Part shown: in pieces, positions 51,508-60,445 of the stretch
Layout: the number at the start of each line of letters is the position of its first letter
How positions within the stretch are numbered: the first letter of the stretch is position 1
Source: RYN-230 sp963782185
GTDB taxonomy: Bacteria > Actinomycetota > Actinomycetes > Streptosporangiales > Streptosporangiaceae
Assembly (NCBI GenBank): GCA_963782185.1
Contig: CAWAJB010000003.1
Span: 186,001 to 250,000, forward strand
Length of the DNA stretch: 64,000 nucleotides
Reading direction: 5' to 3'
Position numbers and translations under genes: made by a program
The notes under the pieces: generated by a model
Database searches by the model: none
Told to the model about the DNA's origin: nothing
What the model saw: only the letters and a program-made list of their open reading frames with translations

Positions 51508-52719
51508 ATGCGCGTTCTGGTTCTTGGCGGCGATGGTTTCTGTGGCTGGCCGACCTCGCTGTACCTGTCGGACCGCGGTCACGATGTGACCATCATCGAT
51601 AACCTGAGCCGCCGCAAGATCGACATCGACCTGGAAGTGGACTCGCTGACGCCGATCCGGCCGATCGGCGAGCGCATCCGGGTCTGGGAAGAGGTCTCCG
51701 GCGAGGAGATCGGCTTCATCAGCCTGGACCTGGCCACCGAGTACGACAAGCTCGTCGCGGTGCTGTCCGAGCTGCGGCCGGACGCGATCGTGCACTTCGC
51801 CGAGCAGCGCGCCGCGCCGTACTCGATGCGGACCACGGCCACCAAGCGCTACACCGTGGACAACAATGTCCGGGCGACGCACAACCTGCTGGCCGCGCTG
51901 GTCGAGACCGGGATCGACGCCGCGCTGGCCCACCTGGGCACGATGGGTGTCTACGGCTACGGCTGGTCCGGGAGCGCACCGATCCCCGAGGGGTACCTGA
52001 CCGTGAAGGTACCGACGCCCGACGGTGAGCTGGAGCGGGAGATCCTGCACCCGGCCAACCCGGGGTCGGTCTACCACATGACCAAGACCCTGGACCAGCT
52101 GATGTTCGCGTTCTACGCCAAGAACGACGGGCTGCGGATCACCGACCTGCACCAGGGCATCGTCTGGGGCACCCAGACCGACCAGACGTCCCGGGATGAG
52201 CGGCTGATCAACCGCTTCGACTACGACGGTGACTACGGCACGGTGCTGAACCGGTTCCTCATGCAGGCCGCGATCGGGCACCCGCTGACCGTGCACGGCA
52301 CCGGCGGGCAGACCCGTGCGTTCATCCACATCCGCGACACGGTCCGGTGCATCGAGCTGGCCATCACCAACCCGCCCGAGACGGGCGACCGGCCCCGCGT
52401 GCTCAACCAGATCACCGAGACGCACCGGGTGCTGGACCTGGCCAAGATGGTGGGCGACGTGATGGGCGTGGAGATCGCCTACCTGCCCAACCCCCGGCGG
52501 GAAGCCGAGGAGAACGAGCTGATCGTCCGCAACGACCAGTTCCTCGCCCTCGGCCTCCAGCCGACCACGCTGTCCGAGGGGCTGCTCGGGGAGGGCACCG
52601 AGATCGCGAAGCACTACGCGCACCGGGCGGACCCCTCCAAGATCATCGCCCGCTCGGTCTGGAAGGCCGGCATGGAGACCGCCGACGACCTGATGACCGG
52701 GCTCCCCGCCCAGCAGTAG
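51508..52719 (+). CDS. sqdB: UDP-sulfoquinovose synthase-like (SqdB/Agl3) enzyme
   Basis: 403 residues from ATG 51508 with GGGAG five bases before; ATG 51496 is possible. The start MRVLVLGGDGFCGWPTSLYL is the specific SqdB/Agl3 version of the nucleotide-binding loop. Further family blocks are NLSRRKIDIDLEVDSLTPI, HFAEQRAAPYSM, HLGTMGVYGYG, PGSVYHMTKTLDQL (YxxxK) and DLHQGIVWGTQT. The enzyme makes UDP-sulfoquinovose from UDP-glucose and sulfite. Sulfite use, and the sulfite-oxidase-fold protein 9 kb downstream, may be linked. No SqdX/SqdD-type transferase is recognised directly next to it, but two other transferases follow. Confidence 0.8.
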   Translation: MRVLVLGGDGFCGWPTSLYLSDRGHDVTIIDNLSRRKIDIDLEVDSLTPIRPIGERIRVWEEVSGEEIGFISLDLATEYDKLVAVLSELRPDAIVHFAEQRAAPYSMRTTATKRYTVDNNVRATHNLLAALVETGIDAALAHLGTMGVYGYGWSGSAPIPEGYLTVKVPTPDGELEREILHPANPGSVYHMTKTLDQLMFAFYAKNDGLRITDLHQGIVWGTQTDQTSRDERLINRFDYDGDYGTVLNRFLMQAAIGHPLTVHGTGGQTRAFIHIRDTVRCIELAITNPPETGDRPRVLNQITETHRVLDLAKMVGDVMGVEIAYLPNPRREAEENELIVRNDQFLALGLQPTTLSEGLLGEGTEIAKHYAHRADPSKIIARSVWKAGMETADDLMTGLPAQQ

Positions 52720-52827
52720 CCCAGGCTGTACCGCCGCGCGGCGGCACCGGATCACGGTGCCGCCGCGCGCGGTATCGTGCGCCCCGGCAGGCACCGCCGG
52801 GATGCTTATCACGTAGCGTGACGTGCC

Positions 52828-53640
52828 ATGATGTCACGCGAGACGCCGTTGCGGTTCCGGCCGATCGCCCTGGCGGTCGTTCACACCGCCCGGCGGCACG
52901 CCTGGCGGATCCTGGCCGTCTCGATCGTGGTGTCGGCCCTGACCGTGACGGTGGAACTCGCCGCGGATCATCTCCTCAGCCGGACCAGCCTGGCCACCGC
53001 GCTGGTCGGCTCGCTGTCCACGTCCACGGTCAGCCTGCTCGGCGCGGTATTCCTGTCCGGCTTCCTGTGCCGGCTGGTCAGTGATACCGAGCACTCGGAC
53101 ACCGGGCCCGAGAACACCGGGCCCGAGAACAGCGGGCCGGAGAGCACCGGGCCCGGGGACACCGGGCCCGGCACCCGGATCCGGGATGTGCTGGCGTCGC
53201 TGCCCTGGGCTGCGCTGATCCTGGCCGACCTGCTGGCCGCGCTGATCATCCTGGTCGGGTTCGTGGCCCTGATCATCCCCGGGCTGGTCGCCATCACCCT
53301 GCTGGCTGTGGTCGGGCCGGTCATCGAGATCGAGCGCCAGCACGCCGTGGCGGGGCTGCGCCGGTCGGCGCACCTGGTCCGGCCGCACTTCTGGCGGGTC
53401 GCGGCGTTCGGGACGCTGCCGCTGGTCCTGTCCAACGGGCTCGCGGCCTTCCTACCCGACCCGTCCGGGACCACCAACGTGGTTACCACCCTGATCGTCC
53501 GGTCGATCGGCGAGGGCATCATCGAGTCGGTGGTCGGGCTCATCCTGGTGGAACTGTGCTACCGGCTCATCGCCGCCGACCAGGGCGGATCAGGCCGGCG
53601 GTCTCACCCGAGCGCGACCGCCGGGGCGGAGGGCAGCTGA
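52828..53640 (+). CDS. Membrane protein with pentapeptide-repeat loop
   Basis: 270 residues from ATG 52828 (or 52831). Helices: ILAVSIVVSALTVTVELAA, LVGSLSTSTVSLLGAVFLSG, WAALILADLLAALIILVGFV and ALIIPGLVAITLLAVVGPVI, then VVGLILVELCYRLI. The order resembles glycerophosphodiester phosphodiesterase membrane-domain or DUF7847-like proteins. A loop between the second and third helices has a 5-residue repeat (TGPEN, TGPEN, SGPES, TGPGD, TGPGT). The 3' end overlaps the end of the gene on the other strand by 37 bases. Function unknown. Confidence 0.65.
   Translation: MMSRETPLRFRPIALAVVHTARRHAWRILAVSIVVSALTVTVELAADHLLSRTSLATALVGSLSTSTVSLLGAVFLSGFLCRLVSDTEHSDTGPENTGPENSGPESTGPGDTGPGTRIRDVLASLPWAALILADLLAALIILVGFVALIIPGLVAITLLAVVGPVIEIERQHAVAGLRRSAHLVRPHFWRVAAFGTLPLVLSNGLAAFLPDPSGTTNVVTTLIVRSIGEGIIESVVGLILVELCYRLIAADQGGSGRRSHPSATAGAEGS
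53101..53175 (+). repeat. 15-bp tandem repeat, five copies, coding
   Basis: Units start at 53101, 53116, 53131, 53146 and 53161. The first two are identical (ACCGGGCCCGAGAAC) and the rest vary. They encode the Gly-Pro pentapeptides in the loop of the membrane protein. Confidence 0.9.
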
Positions 53641-54356
53641 TGGTGGCGCCCGGTGAGGGCCGGCTCGGAGCGCTCCGCGGGGAGCAGCGTGGCCAGGGTG
53701 GCCGCGAACCGGCTGCCGGGGGCCTGCTGCGCAACGCGTTCGGCGTCCGCGGCCGTGTCCACGTCGAGAAGCTCCGGCACCTGGCGGACCCGCAGGCCCG
53801 CGTCGCGCAGCCGCTCCAGCTGGACCCGGCCGGTGTGATCCGCCGACATCGGCACGCCCAGGATCAGCCCGGGATCGGGCCGGCGCAGGCCGAGCAGCCA
53901 GAAGCCGCCATCCTCGGCCGGGCCGAAGACCGCGTCCGTGTCCCCGGCGGCCAGCAGGTGCGCCACCGTTTCCAGCAGCCCCGGGGTCACCTGGGGAGTG
54001 TCCATGCCGATCAGCACGACGGGCAGCGCGATCTCGGCGTAGGCGTCGTCGAAGGCGGCGGCGATCCGCTCGTCCAGCCCCTTCCCGCGCTGCGGCGACA
54101 CCTCGAACCGGGCCGGCAGTTCCGCGCGCAGCGCGCCGGGCGCGGCCCGCGGGTCATCGATGGCCAGCGTGTGCCGGGCGAACGAGGCTCGCGCCCCGGC
54201 CTCCAGGGTGTCGGCCAGCGCCGCCTCGGCGAGCAGGGCGGCTTCCTGCGGCGTGAACGGCGGGGTCAGCCGGGTCTTGACCCGGCCCGGCACGGGGGCC
54301 TTGGCCAGGACGATGAGCTGGGCCTGGATAGTTTCAGACGGGCTGGAGAGGTTCAT
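53604..54356 (-). CDS. TIGR04282/DUF2064 nucleotidyl/glycosyl-transferase-like protein
   Basis: 250 residues from ATG 54356. LIVLAKAPVPGRVKTRLTPP is the typical NTP-binding start, followed by VVLIGMDTPQVTPGLLETVA and DAVFGPAEDGGFWLLGLRRP, which are the DxD-like and EDGGFxLLG motifs of the family. The fold is related to CofC and MobA. Members were linked to arsenosugar biosynthesis in cyanobacteria, but in actinomycetes they lie beside GT2 and epimerase genes, as here. ATGA overlap with the GT2 gene upstream suggests coupling. The reaction is unknown. Confidence 0.8.
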   Translation of the reverse strand: MNLSSPSETIQAQLIVLAKAPVPGRVKTRLTPPFTPQEAALLAEAALADTLEAGARASFARHTLAIDDPRAAPGALRAELPARFEVSPQRGKGLDERIAAAFDDAYAEIALPVVLIGMDTPQVTPGLLETVAHLLAAGDTDAVFGPAEDGGFWLLGLRRPDPGLILGVPMSADHTGRVQLERLRDAGLRVRQVPELLDVDTAADAERVAQQAPGSRFAATLATLLPAERSEPALTGRHHQLPSAPAVALG

Positions 54357-55003
54357 GAGGCGAGTACCCGGCGCATGTCGCGGACGGTCCGCACCGTCCC
54401 GCCCACCGTCCCGGTGACCTTGGACCGCCCGGACCGGGGCAGGTAGGGGATATCCACCTCGTCGATCCTCCAATCGGCGACGGCCGCGGCCATCACCATC
54501 TCGAGCGGGTAGCCGAAGCGCCGGTCGGTGAGCCCCAGCCCGAGGAGCCGGGCGCGGCGGGCGCAGCGCATCGGCCCGAGGTCGCGCAGGCGCACCCCGG
54601 TGCGGCGGCGGAGTTCAGCGGCGAGGACCTTGTTGGCGACCCGCGCGTGCACGGGCCAGCTGCCCAGGGTGCGGGTCACCCGGCGGCCCAGCACCAGGTC
54701 GGCGGAGCCGGACCGCACAGGGCCGGTGACCTGCGGCAGGTCACCGGGGTTGAGCGAGGCGTCGGCGTCCATGAAGCAGACGATGTCGCTGGTCGCCGCC
54801 ATCAGCCCGGCGTGGCAGGCCGCGCCGAACCCGCGTTGCGGCACCCGGATGACGGTGGCCCCGTGGTCCACCGCGATGGCGCCCGACCCGTCGGTCGAGC
54901 CGTTGTCGGCCACGATGGGGTGAAAGCCGGCCGGCATCCGCGACAGGACCCAGGGCAGCGCCTCTGCCTCGTTCAGGCAGGGCAGGATGACGTCGATCCT
55001 CAT
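54353..55003 (-). CDS. GT2-family glycosyltransferase
   Basis: 216 residues from ATG 55003. MRIDVILPCLNEAEALPWVL and IVADNGSTDGSGAIAV are the GT-A nucleotide-sugar binding part; CFMDADASLNPGDLP has the DxD metal motif; the acceptor part is RRFGYPLEMVMAAAVADWRI and IPYLPRSGRSKVTGT. Single domain without membrane helices, similar to dolichyl-phosphate mannose-synthase-type enzymes. It is in one operon with the TIGR04282-like gene and divergent from an epimerase. It may charge a lipid carrier for the GT-C enzyme encoded 4 kb away; this is inference. Confidence 0.85.
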   Translation of the reverse strand: MRIDVILPCLNEAEALPWVLSRMPAGFHPIVADNGSTDGSGAIAVDHGATVIRVPQRGFGAACHAGLMAATSDIVCFMDADASLNPGDLPQVTGPVRSGSADLVLGRRVTRTLGSWPVHARVANKVLAAELRRRTGVRLRDLGPMRCARRARLLGLGLTDRRFGYPLEMVMAAAVADWRIDEVDIPYLPRSGRSKVTGTVGGTVRTVRDMRRVLAS

Positions 55004-55106
55004 GGCGCGACAGTAGCCCGGGCAGACCGTTATTGACCCTTACAGAGCTGTGACGTATGGGCCTGCACTGTATGAGCGCAGGTGGGCCGCATGATTCGCT
55101 ACTGTC

Positions 55107-56234
55107 ATGCGAATACTGGTGACCGGGGCCGCTGGTTTCATCGGCTCCCACGCGGTCGATGTCATGCGGGCGGCGGGCCACGAGGTGCAGGGCCTGGACT
55201 CGCTCGCCCCGGCCGTGCACACCGGGCGGCCCGATTACCTGCCCGACGACTTCGACCTGGCTGTGGGGGACGTCCGTGACCCGGACGCGGTCCGCCGGGC
55301 GGTGGCTGGCGCGGATGTCGTATGCCACCAGGCCGCCCTGGTCGGCCTCGGCGCCGACCTGGCCGATCTGCCCGCGTACTCCGACGTCAACGTGACCGGG
55401 ACCGCGGTGCTGCTGGAGGCCATGGGTCGCAGCGGCGTGCCCCGCCTGGTGCTGGCCTCGTCCATGGTGGTCTACGGCGAAGGGGCCTACGACTGCCCCG
55501 GGCACGGCCGGGTCCGGCCGGCCCCGCGGGACGTGAACGACCTGGAAGCGGGCCGGTTCGAGCCCCGCTGCCCGCAGTGCTCGGCGCCCCTGACCGTGGC
55601 CACCGTCACCGAGGACGCCCCACTGGATCCCCGCAACGCCTACGCGGCCAGCAAGCTCGCGCAGGAGCATCTGGCCGCCACCTGGGCCCGGATGACGGGC
55701 GGATCCGTGGTCGCGCTGCGGTACCACAACGTGTACGGCCCCCGGATGCCGCGGGACACGCCGTACTCGGGAGTGGCGGCGATCTTCCGGTCCGCGCTCG
55801 AGGCGGGCCTGCCGCCGCAGGTCTACGAGGACGGCCAGCAGCGCCGCGACTTCGTGCACTCCCGCGACGTGGCCCGGGCCAACCTGGCCGCGCTGCGGGC
55901 GGGGGTGCCGGGCTCGCTGCGGGCCTTCAACGTGGCCAGCGGTGAGCCGCACACGGTCGGCGAGATGGCCACGGCGCTGGCCGGGGCGTTCGGCGGCCCC
56001 GCGCCCGCGGTGACCGGGCAATACCGGCTGGGCGACGTCCGGCACATCGTGGCCTCACCCCAGGCCGCCACCCGCGGGCTCGGTTTCCGGGCCGAGACCA
56101 GGTTCGCCGACGGTATGACCGAGTTCGCCCACGCACCGCTGCGCCTGCCGGCCAGTGGCAGGCTGGCCGGTGACGGGCCCGCCGGTGACGGGCCCGCCGG
56201 TGGTCGGCCCGCCCGGGTCAGTCAGCCCGCCTGA
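55107..56234 (+). CDS. NAD-dependent epimerase/dehydratase with Cys-rich insertion
   Basis: 375 residues from ATG 55107. MRILVTGAAGFIGSHAVDVM is the Rossmann start, VLASSMVVYGEGAYDCPG carries the catalytic Ser, and NAYAASKLAQEHL has YxxxK. Between Ser and Tyr lies an insertion with GAYDCPGHG and EPRCPQCSAPLT, a possible Zn-binding CxxH...CxxC unit not usual in extended SDRs. The C-terminus has a pentapeptide-type repeat (AGDGP, AGDGP, AGGRP). It overlaps the 3' end of the sensor kinase gene by 13 bases. It likely makes a modified sugar nucleotide for the adjacent transferases. Confidence 0.85.
   Translation: MRILVTGAAGFIGSHAVDVMRAAGHEVQGLDSLAPAVHTGRPDYLPDDFDLAVGDVRDPDAVRRAVAGADVVCHQAALVGLGADLADLPAYSDVNVTGTAVLLEAMGRSGVPRLVLASSMVVYGEGAYDCPGHGRVRPAPRDVNDLEAGRFEPRCPQCSAPLTVATVTEDAPLDPRNAYAASKLAQEHLAATWARMTGGSVVALRYHNVYGPRMPRDTPYSGVAAIFRSALEAGLPPQVYEDGQQRRDFVHSRDVARANLAALRAGVPGSLRAFNVASGEPHTVGEMATALAGAFGGPAPAVTGQYRLGDVRHIVASPQAATRGLGFRAETRFADGMTEFAHAPLRLPASGRLAGDGPAGDGPAGGRPARVSQPA
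56166..56210 (+). repeat. 15-bp tandem repeat, three copies, at a gene end
   Basis: Units GCCGGTGACGGGCCC at 56166 and 56181 and GCCGGTGGTCGGCCC at 56196. They are in frame and extend the C-terminus of the epimerase. Confidence 0.9.
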
Positions 56235-57416
56235 GCGTACCCGGGCTGCGCGATCGGGGCGGTGTGCTGGGGCGCCATCTGGGCCAGCGGCAGCCGGATC
56301 ACGAACTGGCAGCCCTGCGCGATGTTCTGCACGGCGATCTGGCCCGCATGCGCCTCCACGATGCCGCGGGCGATACTGAGCCCGAGCCCGGCGTTGTTGT
56401 CGGGGCCGGGGGTGCGGGCCGTCTCCGCGCGGAACGCCACGTCGAAGACCCGGGGCAGCGCCTCGGGCGGGATCCCGCCGCAGGCGTCCACCACGCTGAC
56501 GCAGGCCATGCCGCGGTGCAGATCGCCCTGGACCTCGACCATGCCCTCGGAGGGCGTGTGCCGGATCGCGTTGGTCACCAGGTTGCGCAGGGCCCGGCCG
56601 AACTCATCGGCGTCGACCAGGACCGGCAGCCCGCGTACCGAGGACCCCCGCAGCCGCACGCCCTTGGCGCGGGCCAGCGGCTCGGTGCTGGCCAGGGCCT
56701 CGGCCACCAGGTCGTCCAGCCCGACGAGCCGGCGGGACAGGCGCAGCGCGCCCGCGTGGATGCGGGCCAGCTCGAACAGGTCGTCGATCATGGCGGACAG
56801 CCGGTCCGCCTCCCGGCGGATCTGCGTGTGGTACGTGGACACGGTCTCGAAGTTGACGACCACGCCGTCCTCCAGCGCCTCCGCCATCGCGCGCAGCCCG
56901 GCCAGCGGGGTGCGCAGGTCGTGGCTGACCCAGGCGACGAGTTCGCGGCGGCTGGCCTCCAGCGCCCGCTCCCGGGTGTGGGACTCGGCCAGCTTCTCGT
57001 GGGCGGTGGCCAGCTCGTCGGACAGGGTGGCGAACTCGGCGGGAAGGTGGGCCTGCGGCGGCTCGTAGTAGCCGACGCTGCCGACGTTGCGGACCGCGGT
57101 GAGCAGCACCCGGCTGGCCGCGGTGACCCGGTGTCCGACCAGCAGCGCGACCGCGAAGCCCGCCATGCCCGCGATGACGACGACGGCCAGCACGACGTTC
57201 CGGTCGTCCACGGAGATCATCATCTTGTAGGCGATGACCCCGACCCCCGCGCATCGAGCTGACGATGACCACCGCGGCCACCACGAACAGGAGGGTGGCC
57301 AGCGACCGCCGCGCCAGCAGCCGGACGCTGAGCAGCCCGGCCGCGGCGGACGCGACGGCGACGCCGGCGACCGTGTAGGTCACCTGCCAGAGCGTGGGCG
57401 CGTCGATGCCTGTCAT
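56222..57416 (-). pseudogene. Sensor histidine kinase, one frameshift
   Basis: ATG 57416 overlaps the response regulator stop by 4 bases. The first frame gives MTGIDAPTLWQVTYTVAGVA and two membrane helices up to AVVIVSSM; near 57247 an extra base moves the frame, and the protein goes on VGVIAYKMMISVDDRNVVLA, HAMP-like region, VAWVSHDLRTPLAGLRAMAE (phospho-His), NLVTNAIRHT (N box) and NNAGLGLSIARGIVEAHAG (G boxes). Without the shift it would be a full kinase of about 395 residues. The C-terminal piece from ATG 57223 alone keeps the kinase core and the last helix. A sequencing error in the C-run at 57242-57248 is quite possible. Confidence 0.75.
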
Positions 57417-58129
57417 GCTTCTCCCGGTTCGTAGCGGTAGCCAACGCCCCAGACGGTGACGATCCGCCGGGGCGCTGTCGGGTCCGGCTCGATCTTCTCC
57501 CGCAGCCGCCGGATGTGGACGGTCACGGTCGAGGTGTCCCCGAAGGTCCAGCCCCATACGTGCGCGAGCAGTTGCTCCCGGCTGAACGCCTGGCGGGGAC
57601 TGCGCATGAGGAACACCAGGAGGTCGTACTCCCGGGAGGTCAGCGACAGCGTGCTCTCGGCCAGCATGACCGAGTGCGCCCCGAGGTCGACCACCAGGTT
57701 GCCGTCCTTGATGACGCCGAGCGCGGGAGGCTCGGGCAGGCCGCCGCCCCGGGCGCGGCGCAGCACCGAGCGGACCCGCAAGGCCAGCTCACGGGGGCTG
57801 AACGGTTTGGTGACGTAGTCGTCGGCGCCGGTCTCGAAACCGACCACGCGGTCGGTCTCCTCACCCAGCGCGGTCAGCATGACCACCGGGATCGGCCACT
57901 GCGCACGCAATCGCCGGCAGACTTCCAGGCCGTCGATGCCGGGCAGCATCAGGTCCAGCACGACGAGGTCCGGCGGTTCGGCGGCGACCCGGCGCAGCGC
58001 CTCATAGCCGTCGCCAACGCATTCCACGTGGTGCCCATCGCGCGTCAGGTAGCGCCCGACGACATCAGCCAGGGTCGCGTCATCGTCGACCACGATGATG
58101 CGACCCGGCCGGTCGGGGTTGGTGTTCAC
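57413..58129 (-). CDS. OmpR-family response regulator
   Basis: 238 residues from GTG 58129; a longer start is unlikely. The receiver domain has IIVVDDDATLADVVGRYLTR (acid pocket), LVVLDLMLPGIDGLEVCRRL with the phosphorylated Asp, and DDYVTKPFSPRELALRV with Lys. The C-terminal winged helix has STLSLTSREYDLLVFLMRSP and GDTSTVTVHIRRLREKIEPD, VWGVGYRYEPGEA. The stop overlaps the start of the kinase gene. Promoter sites are unknown; the divergent methyltransferase and GT-C genes are natural targets. Confidence 0.9.
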   Translation of the reverse strand: MNTNPDRPGRIIVVDDDATLADVVGRYLTRDGHHVECVGDGYEALRRVAAEPPDLVVLDLMLPGIDGLEVCRRLRAQWPIPVVMLTALGEETDRVVGFETGADDYVTKPFSPRELALRVRSVLRRARGGGLPEPPALGVIKDGNLVVDLGAHSVMLAESTLSLTSREYDLLVFLMRSPRQAFSREQLLAHVWGWTFGDTSTVTVHIRRLREKIEPDPTAPRRIVTVWGVGYRYEPGEA

Positions 58130-58286
58130 CCTTACACCGTAGATGCCGCACCGGCATTGCGCCCCTGACCGGGACAGATCCGTCATCGGTCCGTAAGGGT
58201 CATTCCACTGCCGGCCCGGTTAGGCTCATCGCCGCTGCCACCGGACCGGGCTGCTGCCCGGGCCACACCCCGGAAGGAGGGACCGC

Positions 58287-58916
58287 GTGCTCGGTGAGCT
58301 GTACGAAGACGCTCTTGCTGGCCTCGCGCGGCCGGAAATCGAGTACGCGGACGGCCGCCGGACCCCGCTGCGGATCGATGACTGGCTGCACGTCATCCCC
58401 GGCGACGCCTCGATCCTGGACCGCTGCCAGGGGCACACGCTGGACGTGGGGTCGGGCCCCGGGCGGCTCACCGTGGCGCTGGCCGAGCGCGGCGTGCCCG
58501 CCCTCGGCATCGACATCACGCCATCGGCCGTGCAGCTGGCCCGGTCCTGCGGGGCGCTCGCGCTGCACCGGGACGTGTTCGCCAGGCTCCCGGGAACCGG
58601 GCGGTGGGCCCGGGTCCTGCTCGCCGACGGCAACATCGGCATCGGCGGGGACCCGGATGCCCTGCTCAGCCGGGTGGCTGAGCTGCTGAAGCCGCTCGGG
58701 CAGACGCTGGTCGAGGTGGAGCCGCCCGGCGCGCCGCTGGCCAAGGACATGGTCCGGCTGAGCCACGGGGGCCAGTGCAGTTCCTGGTTCCCCTGGGCGT
58801 CGATCGGCGCCGACCAGATCAGCGAGATCGGCCTCCGCGCCGGGCTGGCCGTGACCGAGGTGTGGACCGACGCCGGCCGCTGGTTCGCCGCGCTGTCCCG
58901 GGGCATCGACTCATGA
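58287..58916 (+). CDS. Class I SAM-dependent methyltransferase
   Basis: 209 residues from GTG 58287 with GGAAGGAGG just upstream. Motif I is HTLDVGSGPGRLTVALAERG, with LGIDITPSAVQLARSCG for the second strand and ARVLLADGNIGIGGDPD for motif II/III. The family members next to GT-C and molybdopterin genes are common in actinomycetes but substrates are unknown. It is coupled to the GT-C gene by a 4-base ATGA overlap. Divergent from the two-component system. Confidence 0.8.
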   Translation: MLGELYEDALAGLARPEIEYADGRRTPLRIDDWLHVIPGDASILDRCQGHTLDVGSGPGRLTVALAERGVPALGIDITPSAVQLARSCGALALHRDVFARLPGTGRWARVLLADGNIGIGGDPDALLSRVAELLKPLGQTLVEVEPPGAPLAKDMVRLSHGGQCSSWFPWASIGADQISEIGLRAGLAVTEVWTDAGRWFAALSRGIDS

Positions 58917-60418
58917 GCACGAGAGTCAGGACCGCCGCGGCGGCGGCGATCGCGGCCGCGCTCACCACGCTGATCGTCCTCACGGTCCACTCGGTGCTGT
59001 TCGCGCGGATCGGCACGCTCCCGGTGGCGCTGGGCCTGTGGGCCCTGTTCGCCGCCGGTGCCTGGCTGGTGCTCCGGCTGCCGGTCCGCTGGGCGGTGGC
59101 CCTGATCGTGATCGGTGGCATCGCGGTGCAGTTGGCGGCCCTGTCCGCCGCGCCGCAGGGCAGCGACGACCTGTACCGCTACATCTGGGACGGGCGGGTC
59201 CAGGCCGCGGGCATCGACCCGTATCAGTACGCGCCGGCCGCGCCCCAGCTGGCCTCGCTCCGCGACCCGTTCCTCTGGCCGGCGCACGCCCCGCACTGCG
59301 TCCACGCTGGCCAGCGGCTGGGCGGCTCCACCCAGCTCGCGGACCCCGGCTGCACCCGGATCAACCGGCCCATCGTGCACACCATCTACCCGCCGGTGGC
59401 CGAGGCTTACTTCCTCGGCGTGCACTACCTGTCGCCGGCGGGCAGCGGGACCACGCCGATCCAGGCCGGCGCGGCGCTCTGCGCGGTCCTGGTCACCGTG
59501 CTGCTGCTGTACGGGCTGCCGAAGGTGGGCCGGGACCGCCGGCTCGCGGTGCTATGGGCGTGGTGTCCCACCGTGGCCCTGGAGGCGGGCAACAACGGCC
59601 ACGTGGACGTGCTCGCCGCGGGCATCACCGCGGCCGCGCTGATCCTGCTGGCCCGGCCCGGGGCGGCTGCGGCGGGCTTCACCGCCGGGGCTTTGCGGCG
59701 GCCCATGGCCGGGGGCGCGCTGCTGGCCCTGGCCATCTGGACCAAGGTCACCCCGGTGCTGATCGTCCCGGCCGTGCTGCGGCGCCGCCGGCCGCTCGCG
59801 GTGATCAGCGCGGGCGTCGCCGCCACGGTCATCGTGTACCTGCCGCACGTGCTGGCCGTGGGCAGCGGGGTGATCGGCTTCCTGCCCGGCTACCTGCAGC
59901 AGGAGGGGTACGCGAACGGCTCCCGGTTCCTGCTGGTCGGCATGCTGGTGCCGGGGAAGTGGGGCTTCCTCGCGGCGTTCGCGGTCCTGGCCACGGTCGC
60001 GCTGGCCGTGCTGCTCCGCGGTGATCCGGACCGCCCCTGGCGCGGCGCGGTGGTGATGACCGGCGTGGCGCTGGCCGTGGCCACGCCGCCGTTCCCCTGG
60101 TACGCCATGCTGCTGGTCATGCTGGTCGCCTTCGACGGCCGGGTGGAGTGGCTCGGCCTCGCCATGGTCCGCTACCTGGCGGTCAGCTCACCTCTGCCGG
60201 GCGTGCACGTGCCGGTCCTGGACGCCCTGCGGGCCGCCTACGGACTGGCCCTGGCCGTGGTCGTGGCCGTGGCGCTGATCCGGTGGCACCGCTCCCGCGC
60301 CCTGGCCCGGCCCGCACCAGCCCCGGCCCTCCCGGCGCCCGCCCCGGCCCTCCCCGCGCCAGCCCCGGCCCCCGCCCTCCCCGCGCCAGCCCCCGAGGCC
60401 ATCACCGTGTCCCAGTGA
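58913..60418 (+). CDS. GT-C membrane glycosyltransferase (GT87/MptB-like)
   Basis: 501 residues from ATG 58913. Ten or more membrane helices. The first loop has SDDLYRYIWDGRVQAAGIDP, a DD/DxE-type acidic motif placed as in polyprenyl-phosphate-mannose-dependent enzymes, followed by YQYAPAAPQLASLRDP. Later TIYPPVAEAYFLGVHYL and LEAGNNGHVDVLAAGITAAA fit DUF2029/GT87 or MptB. The C-terminal tail is a Pro-Ala repeat with a 7-residue unit (LPAPAPA). The enzyme likely adds mannose or a similar sugar to an envelope acceptor on the outer face. Coupled to the methyltransferase gene. Confidence 0.8.
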   Translation: MSTRVRTAAAAAIAAALTTLIVLTVHSVLFARIGTLPVALGLWALFAAGAWLVLRLPVRWAVALIVIGGIAVQLAALSAAPQGSDDLYRYIWDGRVQAAGIDPYQYAPAAPQLASLRDPFLWPAHAPHCVHAGQRLGGSTQLADPGCTRINRPIVHTIYPPVAEAYFLGVHYLSPAGSGTTPIQAGAALCAVLVTVLLLYGLPKVGRDRRLAVLWAWCPTVALEAGNNGHVDVLAAGITAAALILLARPGAAAAGFTAGALRRPMAGGALLALAIWTKVTPVLIVPAVLRRRRPLAVISAGVAATVIVYLPHVLAVGSGVIGFLPGYLQQEGYANGSRFLLVGMLVPGKWGFLAAFAVLATVALAVLLRGDPDRPWRGAVVMTGVALAVATPPFPWYAMLLVMLVAFDGRVEWLGLAMVRYLAVSSPLPGVHVPVLDALRAAYGLALAVVVAVALIRWHRSRALARPAPAPALPAPAPALPAPAPAPALPAPAPEAITVSQ

Positions 60419-60445
60419 CGCTCGTGGGCGCGGCGGGACGGCTGG

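Noticed and set aside
50914..52812. Minus-strand frame of 632 codons opposite the SqdB-like gene.
   Set aside because: Antisense shadow; begins and ends without signals and runs through the tandem repeat and intergenic DNA.
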